Source of the DNA: Chlorobiaceae bacterium
Lineage (GTDB): Bacteria > Bacteroidota > Chlorobiia > Chlorobiales > Chlorobiaceae
Assembly (NCBI GenBank): GCA_013334225.1
Contig: JAAXXY010000030.1
Location: 1-32,270 of the forward strand
Direction: 5' to 3'
DNA length: 32,270 bases
In this document: piece by piece, positions 7,817-17,409 of the stretch
How the letters are laid out: each line of letters begins with the position of its first letter
How positions within the stretch are numbered: the stretch's first letter is position 1
Program-made: the position numbers and the translations under genes
The notes under the pieces: generated by a model
Seen by the model: the letters and a program-made list of their open reading frames with translations, nothing else
Databases searched by the model: none
What the model was told of the DNA's origin: nothing

Positions 7817-8716
7817 ATGAATAACCATGCACTTCCCGTAAAATCTTTTCGAAGCGCAAGATGGATGTTCATTCCACTGCTTCTGCTTCTCTTTTCCGGT
7901 TGCCGGAAACAGGCGGAAACGGATACCGCCAGAAGCGGCAGGATGGTTGTATCCGTAGACCGTCAGCTTAAGGAAATTGCCGGTATCGAGGCGGGAATGT
8001 TCAGCAGATACTATGCTGATGCTCACCTTGAAATAGCGCCCTGTGCGCCGGCAGGGACCCTGGGTCGCCTTCTCGATAAAAGCGCCCGTGCAGCCCTGAT
8101 CAGCGGTGATTTCGACGCTGCGGAAGATACTCTTTTCCATGGCATGAAACAGCAGCTGAGAAAAGAGCCGGTAGCCCTCGATGCGATCATCTGCATAACC
8201 GGGACACATAACGGCAGGGAACATCTTTCCGTCAAAGATATCGGCGATCTTTTTTATGGTAACAGCAAAGGAGTTCAGGCATTCGTTCTGAAAGACGATT
8301 ACCGGCTCATATCCGTTTTTTCCGCCAGGACCGGCCGAAAGAAAACCGGGATGCGCGCATGGTCTTGCAGCAGCATCGACGATCTTCTTCAGCGTGTTTC
8401 TTCGTCAGACAATTCCTATGCTCTTCTGTTCCGTTCATCACTGGAATCTGCACGCGAAGCCGGTAGTGATACGAAGAACGTGAAAATACTGCCCGTTTCA
8501 GAAAACGTTGCAGATGCAGTTCCTATCCTTCCGGAGCGGGATGCCGTATTTGAAAATCGCTACCCTCTGGTGGCAACGGTTTACTATGTATATTATCCCG
8601 GTGATGCGCTTGCAACGGGTTTCGGTTCATGGATAAGCAGTTCCGGCCAGAAAGCGATGGAAAGGAGCACCTATGTCCCCTACAGGCTTACGCAGAGGAC
8701 CATCATCCTGAAATAA
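7817..8716 (+). CDS. PstS-like periplasmic substrate-binding lipoprotein
   Basis: Predicted membrane-anchored binding protein of the PstS/PBP-like-2 family. A lipoprotein signal runs over residues 10-29 with lipobox LFSGC (Cys29). After it come the family landmarks: MVVSVDRQLKEI, GTLGRLLDKS...ALISGDF, the VALDAIICITGTHN...LSVKDIGDLFYG segment that resembles the PstS hinge, and a C-terminal YYVYYPGDALATGFGSWISSSGQKAMERSTYVPYR. Unlike a transport operon, no PstC/A/B genes follow; instead a membrane diguanylate cyclase starts 12 bases later. It may therefore act as a sensor protein or an accessory binder. Ligand is unknown; phosphate cannot be assumed. A GTG at 7805 is a possible alternative start. 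Confidence 0.8.
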   Translation: MNNHALPVKSFRSARWMFIPLLLLLFSGCRKQAETDTARSGRMVVSVDRQLKEIAGIEAGMFSRYYADAHLEIAPCAPAGTLGRLLDKSARAALISGDFDAAEDTLFHGMKQQLRKEPVALDAIICITGTHNGREHLSVKDIGDLFYGNSKGVQAFVLKDDYRLISVFSARTGRKKTGMRAWSCSSIDDLLQRVSSSDNSYALLFRSSLESAREAGSDTKNVKILPVSENVADAVPILPERDAVFENRYPLVATVYYVYYPGDALATGFGSWISSSGQKAMERSTYVPYRLTQRTIILK

Positions 8717-8728
8717 CCCGGAAAGGCA

Positions 8729-9997
8729 ATGAACGCAGACAGGCAGAAAAAATACAGTCCGATAAGAACCATCATCGTCACCGGAATAATCGGAATGGTG
8801 ATTGTCATTGCCGGCACGACGGGATTTCTGTTTCTGCAGACCAGGATGCTCTTCAATATCGAACTGAAACAGGAGTGTTACCTGGACCTTGTCGAGTTCA
8901 GGGAGAAACTTGTCGAATTCGAGCTTGCCGGAAAAACAGAAAGGGACAGTGAAAACAGTCCTGCAGGGGAGAACGGCAAGGCAGCCACGCTTCGTTTCAT
9001 GGAAGGCAAGCTTGCAATTAAAATGAAAAAAGCGGGCTTCGCCACGTTACCGCCGATTATGGCTGACAGAGAGAGAGGTCCAGATATGCCGTCAGCCATG
9101 AGTTTCGATACGCTCATGGCCGTTTTGGATAATTCCATCGCCCTGGCGAGGAGCGAGTCAGGGGAATCGACCAGGGAACTTGTCGCCATCAACCAGTATT
9201 TTCTTTTTTTCATCCTCGCGGTGCTGCTTACCCTGAGCCTGACCGCAGGTTGGCAGCTTCATGGAAACTACAGGCAGACCCTGATACCGCTGGCACAGCT
9301 TGCCGAGCAGATGAAGCTGCTCAACAGGAACATACCTGAAAGCATCCACGATACGGCCGAGGAGATAAAAAAAGAACTGGCGGAAGCTTCCCGTTCAAGC
9401 GATATTACCCTGGTCACCCAGTCCATCATGGACTTTTTTGCGGAAATCGAGGCGAAAAACAAAAAGCTCGATGAAATCAATATCCGCGATGAGAAAACCA
9501 ATCTTTTCAATTACCGTCATTTCAAGGAACACCTCATTACGGAAATCGAACGGGCCAAACTGACCGGTAGCAGGGTTTCCCTTGCGATGATCGATATCGA
9601 CCATTTCAAGCTCTATAACGACAAAAACGGCCATGTGGCGGGAGACCAGGTACTTAAACGAATCGCGGACCTCATTGGAAGCCAGTGCCGTGTTTCCGAT
9701 ATCCCGGCAAGGTTCGGCGGGGAAGAGTTCGCGGTGCTGTTCCCGAGAACGGATTCCGATACAGCCAGTGAGATAGCGGAACGTCTTCGCAGGGCTATCT
9801 GTGCCGAACCATTTGAAAACGAGGCACACCAGCCTGCCGGACAGCTCACCGTCAGCGCCGGAATTGCAACATTTCCCGATGACGGGTCTGAATGGCGGCC
9901 GCTGGTGAACAATGCCGACCGTGCCCTTTACACGGCGAAATCGGCAGGCAGGAACACTGTCGTGACCTTTGCCTCCTTGAACAGGGAAGTTACCTGA
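8729..9997 (+). CDS. Membrane-anchored diguanylate cyclase (GGDEF)
   Basis: Makes the second messenger c-di-GMP from two GTP. Two membrane helices (about residues 13-35 and 152-172) enclose a periplasmic region of about 115 residues, followed by a helical linker and a C-terminal GGDEF domain from about 255. The active-site motif is GGEEF at 330-334, and the inhibitory I-site RVSD is at 321-324, exactly five residues before it, so product inhibition is expected. It starts 12 bases after a PstS-like lipoprotein gene, has a clear GGAAAGG ribosome site, and is 6 bases from the following permease gene. The periplasmic part has no domain I recognise; the lipoprotein could be its ligand-sensing partner (inference). 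Confidence 0.93.
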   Translation: MNADRQKKYSPIRTIIVTGIIGMVIVIAGTTGFLFLQTRMLFNIELKQECYLDLVEFREKLVEFELAGKTERDSENSPAGENGKAATLRFMEGKLAIKMKKAGFATLPPIMADRERGPDMPSAMSFDTLMAVLDNSIALARSESGESTRELVAINQYFLFFILAVLLTLSLTAGWQLHGNYRQTLIPLAQLAEQMKLLNRNIPESIHDTAEEIKKELAEASRSSDITLVTQSIMDFFAEIEAKNKKLDEINIRDEKTNLFNYRHFKEHLITEIERAKLTGSRVSLAMIDIDHFKLYNDKNGHVAGDQVLKRIADLIGSQCRVSDIPARFGGEEFAVLFPRTDSDTASEIAERLRRAICAEPFENEAHQPAGQLTVSAGIATFPDDGSEWRPLVNNADRALYTAKSAGRNTVVTFASLNREVT

Positions 9998-10003
9998 AGA
10001 ACT

Positions 10004-11269
10004 ATGAGACCCGAACTGTATATCGCCAGGCGCTTCGCGTTCAAACAACGTTCCGCATCCAAACCGACGTTCATCGTCCTGGCAGCCATGATCGGTATAG
10101 CCGTCGGAACGGCCGCGCTCATCCTGACACTTTCTGTCGTCAAGGGTTTCGCCGACAGCGTGGAGCACAAGCTGATCAGTTTCACCACCCATCTCCAGAT
10201 ACGGCAGCCGGAAGAACAGCTTTTCAGGGAAAGCCGCTATGACCTGTCGAGAATCGGGAACCATAAGAATATCAGCAAGACCTATCCGTTCCTCGAAAAA
10301 AGCTTTGTGATGCGCAGCCGAAGCGCTGATGGCGGGTTTCGAAGCCGGCCGGTGATGCTTCGCGGCACCGGGGATGAACAGCGGGCAGCGTTTCTCGGCA
10401 AGTTTCTCATTGCCGGAAACGGCATGTCGGCAGCCGATGGAAAGGAAATACCCCTGTATGCAGGCAAAACCCTGGCCGAAAATCTCGGGCTCTCCGTAGG
10501 GAGCAAGGTCCTGCTTGTCGGGATGGAAAAAGGTTCTGCCGGAGCGAAACTGATCGCAGGCAACACCAATATTGTCGACCTCCTTTCTTCGCTCGATCTC
10601 GAAATCGGTACTGTCCGGGGAATTTATGAAACCGGCCTGCAGGAAGGGTTCGACGAGACGGTCGTTTTCTGTGATCTCGACCTCATGCAGCAACGCTTCA
10701 GTCCGATGATGATCAGCGGATATGATGCCGATGTGCATGATCTTTCCAAACTTCCCGAAACAGCCAGGCAGCTTTCAGACCTTCTCGGATATCCCTATTA
10801 TGCCTATACCGTATTCCAGCGCTATGCCAACATGTTCGAATGGCTGAAGCTCCAGGAAAACATCATGCCGCTCCTGATCGTCACCATTACGGTCGTAGCC
10901 GTCTTCAACATCATTTCCACCCTTCTGGTGCTGGTTATAGAAAAAACAAGGGAAATCGGCATGTTGTGCGCCCTTGGGCTCGAACCGGGAAAAATCAGCA
11001 GGCTTTTCATGGCCCAGGCATTCCTTATCTCTCTGGCGGGCATCGCTGCGGGTAACCTTCTGGCGCTCACCCTGTCGCTTTTCGAGCAGCGATACCATCT
11101 GATAAGACTGCCGGAGAAAAGTTATTTCATCAAGTATGTCGCGTTCCTTATCGATCCCGCGGATTATGCCATCGTCTCCTTCACCGTCCTCGGGCTCACC
11201 CTGCTTTTCGCGTTCATACCGGCAAGGATAGCGGCATCCCTGAAACCCGGAACAGCACTCGGAACCTGA
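10004..11269 (+). CDS. LolC/LolE-family ABC transporter permease, first copy
   Basis: Inner-membrane permease of the lipoprotein-releasing (Lol) type, which frees outer-membrane lipoproteins for LolA. The N-terminus RPELYIARRFAFKQ leads into a first helix at about 25-45; a long periplasmic domain follows (about 50-280), then three C-terminal helices of an FtsX domain, including the IEKTREIGMLCALGLEPGKI loop. At 421 residues it is the size of E. coli LolC/E. A second copy follows 9 bases on, so the two may form a LolCE-like heterodimer. The ATPase LolD is not adjacent and must be encoded elsewhere. Which copy corresponds to LolC or LolE cannot be settled by eye; MacB-type permeases are less similar. 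Confidence 0.85.
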   Translation: MRPELYIARRFAFKQRSASKPTFIVLAAMIGIAVGTAALILTLSVVKGFADSVEHKLISFTTHLQIRQPEEQLFRESRYDLSRIGNHKNISKTYPFLEKSFVMRSRSADGGFRSRPVMLRGTGDEQRAAFLGKFLIAGNGMSAADGKEIPLYAGKTLAENLGLSVGSKVLLVGMEKGSAGAKLIAGNTNIVDLLSSLDLEIGTVRGIYETGLQEGFDETVVFCDLDLMQQRFSPMMISGYDADVHDLSKLPETARQLSDLLGYPYYAYTVFQRYANMFEWLKLQENIMPLLIVTITVVAVFNIISTLLVLVIEKTREIGMLCALGLEPGKISRLFMAQAFLISLAGIAAGNLLALTLSLFEQRYHLIRLPEKSYFIKYVAFLIDPADYAIVSFTVLGLTLLFAFIPARIAASLKPGTALGT

Positions 11270-11278
11270 AGAACACCA

Positions 11279-12529
11279 ATGAAAACCGGATTGTGGATAG
11301 CCAGGCGTTTCAGTTTTGCAAGGAAACGCTTCAGGATCATCAATGTGATATCGGCAATCAGCCTCGGCGGCATTATAACCGGGGTATGCACACTGCTCGT
11401 TGTCATGAGCGTCCTGAACGGGTTCCAGAAACTCGCAAGGGACCTTTTCACGACAATTGAAAGTCCTGTCCAGATCGTCCCGCTGAACGGCAAAGGGGTT
11501 GTTTTCACGGATAACCAGCTTCGGTCGATACGCGCGCTCGACGAAGTCAGCTTGGCCGAACCGTATGCAGAAGGGGAGGCGGTGCTTGCTTCCGCAGACA
11601 AAAGCGAACTGGTCATGGTCAAGGGGATATCGGCTTCAGCCCGGAGGAAGCTGATGACGGACACCCGTTCCGCCGATCCGTATTTTCAGGATGAAACCTT
11701 GTCCGCCGGGCAGCAGCTCGCGTCAAGGATGGATCTGTCACCGATGAAACCGGTCAAGATCTTCAGCCCGGAACTCGTTTCCCTGGGGCTGGAATCCCTT
11801 TCCGAACCCTATCTTCTCCCTGCGCTAGAAATTCCGCAAACCACCATTGCCTCGGTTTTTTCGATTCAGCGCCTTTTCGACGACCGCTATGTTCTGACAT
11901 CCGCAAATTTTGCACGGAAAATCCTGCTTCTTGGCCAGGGAGAGTTTTCCGGCATCGATATCCGACCGAAACCGGGAATTACCGGAAAAGAGCTCGAGAA
12001 CCGGATGCGTGCCTGGCTTGCCGGAAGCACGCTGAAACAGAGTTGCAGGGTCCAGACGCTCGAGGAAAAGTACAGAAGCATTTTCACGGTCATGCAGCTT
12101 GAAAAATGGGTCAGTTTCAGCGTGCTCATGCTGATCGTCCTGGTAGCTGCGCTCAGCCTGACGGGATCACTCGCAATGACCGTAATCGACAAACAGCGTG
12201 AATTGTTCTACCTTCGCTGCCTGGGGCTGGAGAAACCCCAGTTCATGTCGATTTTCATCATTCAGGGTGGAATGACCGGGATTGCCGGGACAGCTGCCGG
12301 ATCCTTCATCGCCTGGGCCATCTGCTGGCTCCAGGAAAAGTATGGACTGGTCCAGCTGCCTTCGAAAAGCGCATTCCTCATATCGTCATATCCGGTAAGC
12401 ATGCATGCGGGAGATTTTGTCACGGTCGGCGCAACAGCGATCCTGTTCTGCCTTGCGGTCAGCCTGTATCCTGCCCGTAAAGCCGCCTTCATCGCTACGA
12501 GCCACTCGCTGGATGTGAAAACAAACTGA
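11279..12529 (+). CDS. LolC/LolE-family ABC transporter permease, second copy
   Basis: Second permease of the pair, 416 residues, with the same plan: N-terminal [30 protein letters not shown] leading into helix 1, a large periplasmic part, and three C-terminal helices with an FtsX loop ([21 protein letters not shown]). The start ATG at 11279 has GAAGAA upstream and follows the first copy by 9 bases, so they are co-transcribed with the diguanylate cyclase and lipoprotein genes. It is the last gene of that cluster; the next feature is on the other strand. No terminator with a T-run is obvious in 12530-12702. Confidence 0.85.
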   Translation: MKTGLWIARRFSFARKRFRIINVISAISLGGIITGVCTLLVVMSVLNGFQKLARDLFTTIESPVQIVPLNGKGVVFTDNQLRSIRALDEVSLAEPYAEGEAVLASADKSELVMVKGISASARRKLMTDTRSADPYFQDETLSAGQQLASRMDLSPMKPVKIFSPELVSLGLESLSEPYLLPALEIPQTTIASVFSIQRLFDDRYVLTSANFARKILLLGQGEFSGIDIRPKPGITGKELENRMRAWLAGSTLKQSCRVQTLEEKYRSIFTVMQLEKWVSFSVLMLIVLVAALSLTGSLAMTVIDKQRELFYLRCLGLEKPQFMSIFIIQGGMTGIAGTAAGSFIAWAICWLQEKYGLVQLPSKSAFLISSYPVSMHAGDFVTVGATAILFCLAVSLYPARKAAFIATSHSLDVKTN

Positions 12530-12702
12530 CGGGCGCTTCTGTTTATCGCCGCGAGCAGCATGGGCCAAAGTCCACACCGGAGGGCGATGGTAATGCACTG
12601 GGAGAGTGCAGACAAGCCGGGATGGGAATTGCGATCTCGGCTAACCGGGAGGAAACCGGGCGGCAGTGATTTGGAGCACCGACAGAGAAAAGTGCCCTGA
12701 TA

Positions 12703-13155
12703 TCATTGCAGCATCTTCCTGAATACGACCATATCTGATTTTGCAAAGCCCCTGGAAGCATAAAAACGGTGGGCAGGATTGTTATCGTTATCCGTCAGCA
12801 GGGTAATCCGGGCGAACCCTTCATTGCGGGCATGCTCAATTGCCGTATCGAGCAAGAGAGACCCAATGCCTTTCCCCCTCCATTCCTCCGAGATGATCAT
12901 GTCTTCAAGGATCGCCACCTTTTCGCCAAGGAACGTGCTTATGGTAAACAGAAGCATGACCATTCCCTGAACGGTGCCGTTTATTTCGCAGATAAAAATC
13001 ATTCCTTTTTCCGGATTGTCCATGATCATGCCGATACCTCGCTCCTGTTTTTGCGGATCGGCCCTGAACTCATTTTCCTGGTCAAAAAGAATGCCGAGAA
13101 GCCTGGAACATGCCGGTATATCTTCACGGGATGCGAATCTGACGAATGGTTTCAT
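12703..13155 (-). CDS. GNAT-family N-acetyltransferase
   Basis: Predicted acetyl-CoA-dependent acetyltransferase; substrate unknown. The family core is clear: [17 protein letters not shown] at the start, [24 protein letters not shown] with the acetyl-CoA loop RGKGIG at 93-98, and [16 protein letters not shown] near the end. From the ATG at 13155 it is 150 residues, a normal GNAT length. The frame is open to 13257, giving 34 more residues that do not resemble the family. No good ribosome site precedes either start. It is divergent from the UPF0016 gene. The opposite strand is also open over this whole gene, which I treat as a shadow. Confidence 0.85.
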   Translation of the reverse strand: MKPFVRFASREDIPACSRLLGILFDQENEFRADPQKQERGIGMIMDNPEKGMIFICEINGTVQGMVMLLFTISTFLGEKVAILEDMIISEEWRGKGIGSLLLDTAIEHARNEGFARITLLTDNDNNPAHRFYASRGFAKSDMVVFRKMLQ

Positions 13156-13401
13156 TGGAAGGAGCTGTTTCTTGATTACGCTATGCCTGTTGCCGGAATT
13201 AACAGAAAACAATGTACGGACAGGAACCCGTTTTGTCATGCATTGCTTCATGAACAACAGCTCTTGACCGCATATTTATTTGCTCATCTGGGCTCATTCA
13301 CCTATACTTGTAAAATTTTTCAGGCCGTGGACCGTAATAACACGTTCTTCGGCAGTTTCAGGGTTTTTCGATATCGGATCAACGTTTCCTGCGCATTTCC
13401 A

Positions 13402-14070
13402 ATGGATGCTTTCTGGCTTTCGCTCGTTATGATTTTTATTGCCGAACTGGGAGATAAAACCCAGCTCGTCGCACTCACGCTTGCCACCTGCTACAACACC
13501 GGCGTTGTTCTCTGGGGGATATTCTGGGCGACTCTTGCCATCCACGTGTTCTCGGCAGGGATCGGGTGGTTCATAGGTGGCAGGCTGCCGGTCGAATGGA
13601 TAAAATTCGTTGCAGGCATTGCGTTTGTCGCCTTCGGATTCTGGACATTGCGCGGGGACCATCTCGATGAGGAGGATGAGAGCTGTAAAACCGGCATTCA
13701 TCCTTTCTGGCTGGTGTTCACGACATTTTTCATGGCCGAACTGGGAGACAAGACCATGCTGTCTACCATCACACTCGCTTCTACGAAGCCGTTCCTTCCC
13801 GTATGGCTCGGTTCAACCGTCGGCATGGTCATTTCGGACGGACTTGCTATTATCGTCGGCAAGATGCTCCATGCGAAATTACCTGAAAAAGCTATCAAGA
13901 TCGGAGCTTCGCTGATATTTTTCGTCTTCGGTGTCTACAGCATGTACGAGGGCGGCGCATCGTTCGGAATAGCAATTTGGCTGGTTTCCGCTTTCGTCAT
14001 TGCCGTTACCGGTTTTCTGTTCCTTCGCAAACCCTCTCTGACTGACCGGAAGCAGGACTTTTCCGCATAA
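13402..14070 (+). CDS. GDT1/UPF0016-family cation transporter
   Basis: Six-helix membrane protein of the GDT1/TMEM165/MneA family, which exports or exchanges Mn2+ or Ca2+. Both family signatures are present: ELGDKT at 15-20 and at 113-118, each at the end of a hydrophobic helix, giving the usual two-fold repeat in 222 residues. The frame is open upstream to 12769, but that part lies opposite the acetyltransferase gene, is polar and unlike the family, so I start at [10 protein letters not shown] (13402). No Mn-sensing riboswitch was recognised upstream. The gene converges with the HerA-like gene and ends before the hairpin at 14158-14183. In bacteria Mn2+ export is the best-supported role. Confidence 0.9.
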   Translation: MDAFWLSLVMIFIAELGDKTQLVALTLATCYNTGVVLWGIFWATLAIHVFSAGIGWFIGGRLPVEWIKFVAGIAFVAFGFWTLRGDHLDEEDESCKTGIHPFWLVFTTFFMAELGDKTMLSTITLASTKPFLPVWLGSTVGMVISDGLAIIVGKMLHAKLPEKAIKIGASLIFFVFGVYSMYEGGASFGIAIWLVSAFVIAVTGFLFLRKPSLTDRKQDFSA

Positions 14071-14157
14071 AGGATGCGACATCCACACAAGGCTGGCCAA
14101 TGATCCGGTGACGGGAAACAGGGGAAAATGAGGTTTTCCGGGGTGAAAACACCAGGC

Positions 14158-14183
14158 AGGTCCCGGCAGATCTACCGGGACCT
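14158..14183. terminator. Inverted repeat between convergent genes
   Basis: AGGTCCCGG (14158-14166) pairs perfectly with CCGGGACCT (14175-14183) around an 8-base loop. It sits between the UPF0016 gene and the convergent ATPase gene. There is no long T-run on either strand, so it may be a weak bidirectional terminator or RNA-end stabiliser. Confidence 0.6.
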
Positions 14184-14196
14184 TACCTTTGTCAGA

Positions 14197-16791
14197 TCAT
14201 GATACCGCTGCGCCCGATTGATATGCGGGGCAGGAAAACGTGCTTTCGCCGGCCGGGCCCGAATATGAGATCCTCCAGAAGGGAAGCCAGGCAAGAGCCA
14301 GGAAATTAACCGTAACATCGCTTCTTCTCGGGGCGATTTCCACGCGGCCAATGCCATCCTCGAGGCGTTCCCATTTCAGGGATATCTGATCGGCGAGCTT
14401 TTTCATTTCATCATTGCATGCATCGATTTCCTGCTGGATGTCCTGTATCGTTTCACGTGACTCCTGGACATCGGCCTGAGCATTCGCCGTCATGCGGCGG
14501 TTGCTGACCGCACTGCTGACAGCCCTTGTACTCTTTCTTCCGAGAAACAGGCCAAGCACGGTTTCGCCGATTCCGACAATTTCCTGTGTTTTGCGGCTCG
14601 CATGAACAGCCTCGTCTTTCTCGAGCTCCCGCTGTTCACGCTGTGCCCGTTCCTGAAGCTTCTCGATCCGGGGCTTGAATTTCCCTTCAAGTTCATCTAT
14701 TTCCGCATCCCTTTTTTCACGGGATGCCTGCTGGAGGCGGATCCTGAAATCCCGTTCATCTTCACCGGGCAGCTGAAAAAGGTCCAGTTCCTGGTGATAT
14801 GCGATGTTGCGTCGGGCGTTGTAATAGATCCAGTCGGCAAGTTCGTTTCCGAAAGCGGCAATTTTTTTCTGGCTGTTCGCCTGCTCCGGGACGGATGCAA
14901 ACACCGGTTTCGGGCCATCTGAAGGGCAATCGGCCGATGAAAGGAAAGAATCGTTCGAAACGCGAAGCCGCTCGGCATCTTTCCATTCGATGCTTCCAGG
15001 CGTTCCAGAAAACGATTGAAACGCCATCAGGTAATCTTCGCGCTCGTTCATCCGGTATTTCCTGTCCGAGAACATGACCGATACCGATCCGAGTACGGCA
15101 GGCTCATAGACGAGCCGGGCATCGCGAACCTGAGGGGCCGTGCCTGTCTCTTTGGAAAGCTCCTGTATTGCTGTTTCAGGCCCGGCCATCGTTTTCAGGT
15201 AGAGTTGCCTGAGGGCCGGATCGAGCCCGGGAGCTGTTTCGCTGAAGCCGAACGGGACGTCATTACCGGAATTTGCAGTCGTGGCCGAAAGGACGGGCTG
15301 ATTTTCCGTCCTGACTGCTGCAGCGGGGACTGCACCGGAGTTTTTTTCAGGAAGGGGAGAGGTCTGCCCCCTTTTTTTCCTGTCACTCATAAGCATCTGG
15401 ATCTGCGGGCGTGTCATGGGACCTGAAAGGTAGCTCATAGCCCATCGGGTCTGAAAGATGACGGGACGGTCTTCATGGACGTTGTGCATCAGGAAAACCC
15501 TGTTTCCGAGCTGGCTTATCAGGTTGTCGTAGTCGATTCCACCATTGCCCCCGGCTTCTGCGATGGCGCTTTTCAGGCCTTCGAGCACGCGCATCTTGTC
15601 GCGTTCCGCCTGGAGCTTGCCGATGAACCATGTTCCGGTGTTGGTAAGACCCTTGTAATCGAGATCGACCGGGTTCTGCGTAACCAGTACGCAACCGAGG
15701 CCGAAAGCCCTTGCCTGCTTGAGCAGGGTCAGCATCGGTCGTTTTGAAGAGGGCTCGGCGACCGGAGGCAGGAATCCGAAAACTTCATCGAAGTACAGCA
15801 ATGCTCGAAGGCTCGATGTGCCCGACTGGGCCCTGACCCAGGTTATGAGATTTTCAAGCAGAAGCGTGACGAAAAACATCCTTTCGCTGTCGCTCAGGTG
15901 GGCGAGATAGCAGATGCTTACACGCGGTTTGCCTTCCGGAGTATAGAGCATCATGGATATGTCGAGGGGGTCTCCCGCAAGCCAGGACTGGAAAGAAGGT
16001 GAAGCCAGGATGGTATTGAACGCCATGGCAAGCTCGAAACGCTCCTTTTCCGGAAAAAACGTATCGACGTCAAACACGCCTATCTGTCGCACCGGAGGTT
16101 TCTGCACCGACATGATGAGTGAAGAAAGATCGAGGTCTTTACCTGATTTCCAGAAAAATTCGAATATGGCTGAAAGCAGGACAGCTTCCCGGCTCCGTAC
16201 AGGGTCAGCGTTGATTCCTGCCAGACCGAGGAGGGCCGTGACCGTTCCCGAGATACGCTCCCTGATCGTTTCGGCATGTTCCTCAAAATTCAGCCCTGAC
16301 GGTACTTTGAGGCTTCCAAGAATGCTCAGGGGCATACCGGATTCAGAACCGGGGGTATAAATGGTAAAATCGGCGGCATCCTTGAGCAGCCGCAATCTTT
16401 CGGGCCCCATGCCCCAGTCGGCAAGGCCGTTCTTCCAAAGCTCCGAAGTGGAGGCAGCGAATTCGTCCGGTGTTTTTCCTTTTCTTTTCGCATCGTCTTC
16501 ATTGATCCATGGCCTGAAATCTTCGGGCCTCAGCTCCGGGAACTGCAGGAGCATATTGGTCATGTCACCCTTTGGATCGATGAGCAGCACCGGTATCCTG
16601 TCGAGAGCGGCTTCCTCGAGCAGTCCGATACAGAGTCCGGTTTTGCCGCTGCCGGTCATTCCGACACAGACGGCATGGGTTGTCAGGTCCCTCGAATCGT
16701 AATGAACTGCTTTTTCAGAACGAGTTCCTGTTGCTGGATCGAATTCTGCGCCCAGATAAAACGAACCGAGTTTTTCTTCAGGTGGCTGCAT
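14197..16791 (-). CDS. HerA/DUF87-type ATPase with C-terminal coiled coil
   Basis: Large (864 residues) FtsK/HerA-superfamily ATPase of unknown role. Walker A GMTGSGKT is at 44-51, LLIDPKGD at 69-76 is typical of this family, Walker B ALLYFDEVFGF lies near 325, and a polar VTQNPVDLDYKGLTN sensor region follows. About 490-560 is low-complexity linker. Roughly 670-830 is strongly charged and heptad-like, ending in a conserved-looking VTVNFLALAWLPFWRI tail. HerA relatives pump or track DNA; some act in repair with NurA or in defence with SIR2/DUF4297 partners, but neither partner is adjacent here, so it stands alone. I cannot assign a function beyond nucleotide-driven motor. Confidence 0.8.
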   Translation of the reverse strand: MQPPEEKLGSFYLGAEFDPATGTRSEKAVHYDSRDLTTHAVCVGMTGSGKTGLCIGLLEEAALDRIPVLLIDPKGDMTNMLLQFPELRPEDFRPWINEDDAKRKGKTPDEFAASTSELWKNGLADWGMGPERLRLLKDAADFTIYTPGSESGMPLSILGSLKVPSGLNFEEHAETIRERISGTVTALLGLAGINADPVRSREAVLLSAIFEFFWKSGKDLDLSSLIMSVQKPPVRQIGVFDVDTFFPEKERFELAMAFNTILASPSFQSWLAGDPLDISMMLYTPEGKPRVSICYLAHLSDSERMFFVTLLLENLITWVRAQSGTSSLRALLYFDEVFGFLPPVAEPSSKRPMLTLLKQARAFGLGCVLVTQNPVDLDYKGLTNTGTWFIGKLQAERDKMRVLEGLKSAIAEAGGNGGIDYDNLISQLGNRVFLMHNVHEDRPVIFQTRWAMSYLSGPMTRPQIQMLMSDRKKRGQTSPLPEKNSGAVPAAAVRTENQPVLSATTANSGNDVPFGFSETAPGLDPALRQLYLKTMAGPETAIQELSKETGTAPQVRDARLVYEPAVLGSVSVMFSDRKYRMNEREDYLMAFQSFSGTPGSIEWKDAERLRVSNDSFLSSADCPSDGPKPVFASVPEQANSQKKIAAFGNELADWIYYNARRNIAYHQELDLFQLPGEDERDFRIRLQQASREKRDAEIDELEGKFKPRIEKLQERAQREQRELEKDEAVHASRKTQEIVGIGETVLGLFLGRKSTRAVSSAVSNRRMTANAQADVQESRETIQDIQQEIDACNDEMKKLADQISLKWERLEDGIGRVEIAPRRSDVTVNFLALAWLPFWRISYSGPAGESTFSCPAYQSGAAVS

Positions 16792-17409
16792 GGCTGGTGG
16801 AGGTTCATTTGAAAAAGTATTACGGACTTACCATTAAAAACTGTTTTCTGGCGTTGTTTTCCTGTTGTAAAATAAAGAAGAAAGAGCTCTTGAAAATTAC
16901 AGGCCGATGAAACTTGCGTAAAATATTTGCAGAAAAACGCTCAGTATAAAAACATGCTTATTTGTTCATATATGGCTTCAAGCAATTTTATTAAAAGAAG
17001 ATAATGAATTGTAACGCCATCTCGCTCAAAATATAGGACTAAATTATTCTTGCAAATTTTATGCCTCTTACGCAAGAAAATGACTTATATTTAAGTAGAA
17101 AAATATCTGACAGAGGCCCCAACTGAACCCCATTTCAGTCTCTTGGATATGAACGCAGTTCATACATATTCTATCTCGGTGCGGCTTATTGAGTCAGCAC
17201 ACCCACAAGTTATCTCCTCCCTTAACGAAAGGTTGTCGGAAGATTTCATCCATTTTCTGAAATATTTTTACCGCCGGATGTGTGCCCCATGCAGACCCGG
17301 CCTGTTTTTTACCAATTGTCTCATACCTGCCGTGGAGGCGGCTGTCATTCCCGGTTACCATTCAGGCCATTACAAAGTCACTCGGTAAACCCCCAAATTT
17401 TTATTAACA
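16792..17409. other. AT-rich spacer without a convincing gene
   Basis: About 620 bases between two divergent genes. The part 16800-17110 is AT-rich. CTTGCGTAA at 16913-16921 has its inverse TTACGCAAG at 17068-17076, and the similarity extends, with a gap of about seven bases, into TTTGCA(A)GAA. A frame with TTG/ATG starts at 17143/17149 and runs to 17388 (about 80 codons), but it has no ribosome site and no recognisable similarity, so I do not call it. Promoters for both flanking genes should be here. Confidence 0.5.

Noticed and set aside
9395..10738. A 447-codon minus-strand open frame across the diguanylate cyclase and first permease
   Set aside because: It crosses two well supported plus-strand genes and has no recognisable domain; open antisense frames are common in this base composition.
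12530..12702. Fragments similar to RNase P RNA motifs (AAAGTCC, AGAGAAAAGTGCC)
   Set aside because: The motifs are in the wrong order and the stretch is far too short for RNase P RNA.
12769..13401. A 211-codon in-frame extension upstream of the UPF0016 gene
   Set aside because: It lies opposite the GNAT acetyltransferase, is polar and unlike the transporter family, and the family N-terminus is at 13402.
13250..13401. Possible yybP-ykoY manganese riboswitch before the UPF0016 gene
   Set aside because: Such riboswitches often precede this family, but I could not find the conserved core sequence.
17143..17388. A frame of about 80 codons before the secreted-protein gene
   Set aside because: It needs a TTG or weak ATG start, has no ribosome site and no similarity I can recognise.
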